In this document: in pieces, positions 61,561 through 64,000 of the stretch
Position numbering within the stretch: position 1 is the first letter of the stretch
How the letters are laid out: each line of letters opens with the position of its first letter
From: Mycobacterium ostraviense
Lineage (GTDB): Bacteria > Actinomycetota > Actinomycetes > Mycobacteriales > Mycobacteriaceae
Assembly (NCBI RefSeq): GCF_002705925.1
Contig: NZ_NKRE01000001.1
Location: 600,318-664,317 of the forward strand
DNA length: 64,000 nucleotides
Direction: 5' to 3'
The notes under the pieces: generated by a model
What the model saw: only the letters and a program-made list of their open reading frames with translations
Told to the model about the DNA's origin: nothing
Databases searched by the model: none
Program-made: the position numbers and the translations under genes

Positions 61561-62241
61561 CTAAACACTGGCACGGTGTCGGCGCAGGAACCGGCTGCGG
61601 TGCCCGGTGCTTGCGGCTTCACTGCTCGCCGCCGGCATGTTTTGTGCCCGCGGCATGGTGAGGGCATCGGAATACGTGGCGTCCGAATACGGTTCCGGCG
61701 ACGCCCCGGCCGCGGGTACGTCGGCCGCAGCGACCGGTTGTTCAGCCGGCGCCATGACCTGCACCGGCCGGACATCACGGGCCAGCCGCACCGCCAGGCG
61801 AGACAGGACCGCGCCGGCCAGGAAGACGATCATCACCCCCAGGCCGGAGAAGTAAGCGAGCTCCAACACGGCGCGCTTGCGATCCGTCACGGCAACCGGA
61901 TCACCCACCGAGCCGATCCGCAACAGCGGGGCGAACTGGGTGCCGACCACGAACCATGCACCGGCGAGAGCGGCCAGCCAGCCGCCGAGCATCGCGATGG
62001 CGCGATTGCCGGAAATGATCAGCAGCAGACCCCCGACCGCCGCGGCGACACCCGGCAACACCTCAAGCCAGCCCCGCGCGGCGGTCCACGCCTGACCCGG
62101 CGTGTAGGCGAAATCGAATCTGGGACCGATGAACGGAATCAGCGCACCCCAGGCGCCCAGAATCACTAGGAGCAATCCGGTCACCACGCCGCGGGAGCGC
62201 GGCATCCGCAGCGTCGCGGGGCGGTCTTCTGTGTGCTTCAT
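61561..62241 (-). CDS. Conserved mycobacterial membrane protein
   Basis: The 226-residue protein has four likely transmembrane helices: RGVVTGLLLVILGAWGALIP, WLEVLPGVAAAVGGLLLII, MLGGWLAALAGAWFVVG and LAYFSGLGVMIVFLAGAVLS. A cytoplasmic Ala/Pro-rich tail ends RSRFLRRHRASV. ATG 62241 has GAGGAGG six bases upstream, a strong site. It converges with car, with 19 bases between the stops. I do not recognise a function. Bases 62242-62424, between this gene and the PE_PGRS gene, hold the two divergent promoters and no supported gene. Confidence 0.8.
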   Translation of the reverse strand: MKHTEDRPATLRMPRSRGVVTGLLLVILGAWGALIPFIGPRFDFAYTPGQAWTAARGWLEVLPGVAAAVGGLLLIISGNRAIAMLGGWLAALAGAWFVVGTQFAPLLRIGSVGDPVAVTDRKRAVLELAYFSGLGVMIVFLAGAVLSRLAVRLARDVRPVQVMAPAEQPVAAADVPAAGASPEPYSDATYSDALTMPRAQNMPAASSEAASTGHRSRFLRRHRASV

Positions 62242-62424
62242 GGCAGCCTCCTCGTTAGGTACCGGCTTGGGTACCCCGACGCTCTGGCGATGTAACGCCC
62301 GGGCGCGCGATGACCGCTCGATCTGTAGAAACCGCTGACAACAGTTGCCAAAGTGTCGACAATTACCTCCGGCATTGCTTACAGCTGTGGCGTATGTCAC
62401 GTAACCGGGTTCGGAAGGGGTTCG

Positions 62425-64000
62425 ATGTCGTTTGTGTTCGCAGTTCCGGAGTTTCTGACAACGGCGGCGCAGGATGCGGCCAACATCGGTTCGTCGCTCG
62501 GTGCGGCAAACGCCGCGGCAGCGTCGTCCACAACCGGAGTGCTAGCTGCCGGTGCCGATGAGGTGTCGCAGGCGATTACGGCGCTGTTCAACGGCTACGC
62601 CACGCAGTATCAGTCGGTGAGCGCCCAGGCCGCGCAGCTTCATCAGAGTTTTGTCCAAACGTTGAATGCGGCCAGTGGAGCATATGCGGGCGCCGAGGCG
62701 GCCAATGTCACGCCGCTGCAGACGTTGGAGCAGAGCCTGTTGGGCGCCATCAACGCGCCTGCCCAGACGTTGTTCGGGCGGCCGTTCATAGGCAATGGCG
62801 CGGACGGGACGGCGACGAGTCCCAACGGGGGTGCCGGTGGCATTTTGTACGGCAATGGTGGCAACGGTTTTTCCCAGACGACGGCCGGGCAGCCCGGCGG
62901 TGCGGGGGGTTCTGCGGGCCTGATCGGCAACGGCGGCAGCGGTGGGGCCGGCGGAGCCGGTGCCGCCGGTGGGGCCGGCGGCACCGGCGGTTGGCTGATC
63001 GGCAACGGCGGCGCCGGCGGCGCCGGCGGCGCGACCGCCACTGTTGGCGGGACGGGTGGTGCCGGCGGGGCTGGCGGAAATGCGCCGTTGTTGGGCTGGG
63101 GCGGCCACGGCGGCGCCGGCGGGGCCGCTCCCTCGGGTACCGGCGGAGTCGGCGGAGCCGGCGGCGCCGCCGGCTCACTCGTGTCCCTCGGCACTGCCGG
63201 CGGTGACGGCGGCGCCGGCGGCACAGGATTGACCGGCGGCAACGGCGGAAGCGGCGGCCAGGGACAGGGTCTGCTGTTCGGTATCGGCGGTGACGGTGGC
63301 GCCGGGGGCACTGCCGCCGGCGCCACCGGTGTCGGCGGCGACGGCGGTGCCGGCGGCGTCGGTGGGGGTCGTCTGTTCGGCCTTGGCGGCAACGGTGGCG
63401 CCGGGGGCGCCGCCACCGGCGCCACCGGTGTCGGTGGTGACGGTGGCGCCGGCGGCGCCGGCGGCGCCGTCTTCGGCTACGGGCAAGGCGGTGGCGGCGG
63501 CCTCGGTGGCTACGGCATCTCGAAGGGCGGTGCCGGCGGCGCGGGCGGCGTGGCGGGCACACTCGCCGGCGTCAGCGTCGGCGGTTTCGGTGGCCTCGGC
63601 GGTGCCGGCAACGCCGGTGGCGCCGGCGGCCAGGGCGGCGAGGCGGCCGCGCTCGTCGGTGCGGGCATCGGCGGCGGCGGCGGCCAGGGTGGGTTCGGGG
63701 TGATTACCGGCGGCGCCGGCGGCCAGGCCGGCCAGGGCGTGGCGTTCACCGGCCTAGGCGTCGGCGGTGTCGGCGGATTTGGCGGCGACAGTGTCACGGG
63801 CACCGGCGGCAATGGCGGTGCCGGGGGCGACGCCGGCGGCTTCCTCGCCATCAACTTCGCTGGCAACGGCGGCAACGCCGGCCAGGGCACAGGCGGTCCT
63901 GCCAACGGCGGCAACGGCGGCAGCGTCGGCCTCGTCAACAACGGCGCCTTCACGCCGACGCTGTACGGCTTCGGCGGTAACGGCGGCAACGGCGTCAACG
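62425..64000 (+). CDS. PE_PGRS family protein, truncated by the window end
   Basis: The gene starts at ATG 62425 with GGAAGGGG seven bases upstream, and I translated it to base 64000 without meeting a stop. The N-terminal PE domain (about 1-95) reads [20 protein letters not shown], with the YxxxD/E-type helix end. A linker with [20 protein letters not shown] and [10 protein letters not shown] (the GRPLI-type motif) follows. The rest is glycine-rich GGAGG-type triplets. PE_PGRS proteins are exported by ESX-5 and exposed on the cell surface. The position matches Rv2591 (PE_PGRS44), after car. The C-terminus is outside the window. Confidence 0.95.
   Translation, partial: MSFVFAVPEFLTTAAQDAANIGSSLGAANAAAASSTTGVLAAGADEVSQAITALFNGYATQYQSVSAQAAQLHQSFVQTLNAASGAYAGAEAANVTPLQTLEQSLLGAINAPAQTLFGRPFIGNGADGTATSPNGGAGGILYGNGGNGFSQTTAGQPGGAGGSAGLIGNGGSGGAGGAGAAGGAGGTGGWLIGNGGAGGAGGATATVGGTGGAGGAGGNAPLLGWGGHGGAGGAAPSGTGGVGGAGGAAGSLVSLGTAGGDGGAGGTGLTGGNGGSGGQGQGLLFGIGGDGGAGGTAAGATGVGGDGGAGGVGGGRLFGLGGNGGAGGAATGATGVGGDGGAGGAGGAVFGYGQGGGGGLGGYGISKGGAGGAGGVAGTLAGVSVGGFGGLGGAGNAGGAGGQGGEAAALVGAGIGGGGGQGGFGVITGGAGGQAGQGVAFTGLGVGGVGGFGGDSVTGTGGNGGAGGDAGGFLAINFAGNGGNAGQGTGGPANGGNGGSVGLVNNGAFTPTLYGFGGNGGNGVN

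Noticed and set aside
62643..63998. Proline-rich and arginine-rich minus-strand ORFs
   Set aside because: Mirror images of the PE_PGRS glycine repeats.

Overview
The window is chromosomal DNA of a slow-growing Mycobacterium close to, but outside, the M. tuberculosis complex. GC is high and genes start at ATG, GTG or TTG behind short GGAG-type ribosome sites. Most of the window follows the order remembered for M. tuberculosis Rv2532c to Rv2591: nusB-efp-pepQ, the aro block, mltG-ruvX-alaS, rarA, the ATP-grasp/alpha-E/transglutaminase cluster, aspS, hisS, ppiB, relA-apt, secF-secD-yajC, gabT, car and a PE_PGRS gene. A 13E12-type HNH gene, a PE_PGRS gene and several decayed genes also fit the genus. 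The species was not determined.

Layout. 1-5400: a perfect palindrome at the window edge, a frameshifted D-amino-acid dehydrogenase, an Rv1733c-like membrane protein, a frameshifted PucR-type regulator and a flavin disulfide-reductase-like enzyme. 5400-12100: a minus-strand core run of nusB, efp, pepQ, aroQ, aroB, aroK and aroC, mostly with ATGA overlaps. 12200-18700: a VapBC pair, a prepilin-peptidase-like protein, aroE, mltG, ruvX and alaS. 18700-23100: YjbQ-like and Rv2557-like proteins, a short repeat cluster, a twice-frameshifted YCII-like gene, rarA and an Rv2560-like gene cut by a stop. 23100-32160: the ATP-grasp/alpha-E cluster, an aromatic-acid-exporter-like protein, aspS, a PanE-like reductase and a small secreted peptide. 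32200-41140: two core genes and then an accessory island. 41120-56700: an Rv2578c-type radical SAM protein, a 13E12 protein, hisS, a glyoxalase, ppiB, relA, apt, a solute-binding lipoprotein, secF, secD, yajC and gabT. 56600-64000: a broken hydrolase, a MarR regulator, carboxylic acid reductase, a membrane protein and a PE_PGRS gene that runs off the window.

The accessory island holds the least explained material. It carries a cytochrome P450, a strong hairpin terminator, an inverted-repeat operator candidate, a 22-codon gene with an excellent ribosome site, an 11-bp-stem hairpin and a SAM methyltransferase. After these come a zinc-ribbon/seven-blade propeller membrane protein, a DapA-like lyase, and remnants of a class II aldolase and an MmpL. 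Three small plus-strand genes at 31955, 35002 and 38750 share the pattern [HY]-E-x-L-F-x(11)-F, and two of them match without gaps over 22 residues. I read them as one peptide family, possibly precursors of a modified peptide made with the P450 and methyltransferase. The family resemblance is visible in the sequence; the biosynthetic role is inference.

At least five genes carry single-base frameshifts or an in-frame stop. Either several loci are decaying or the assembly has residual indel errors; the palindrome at base 1 supports checking the assembly.
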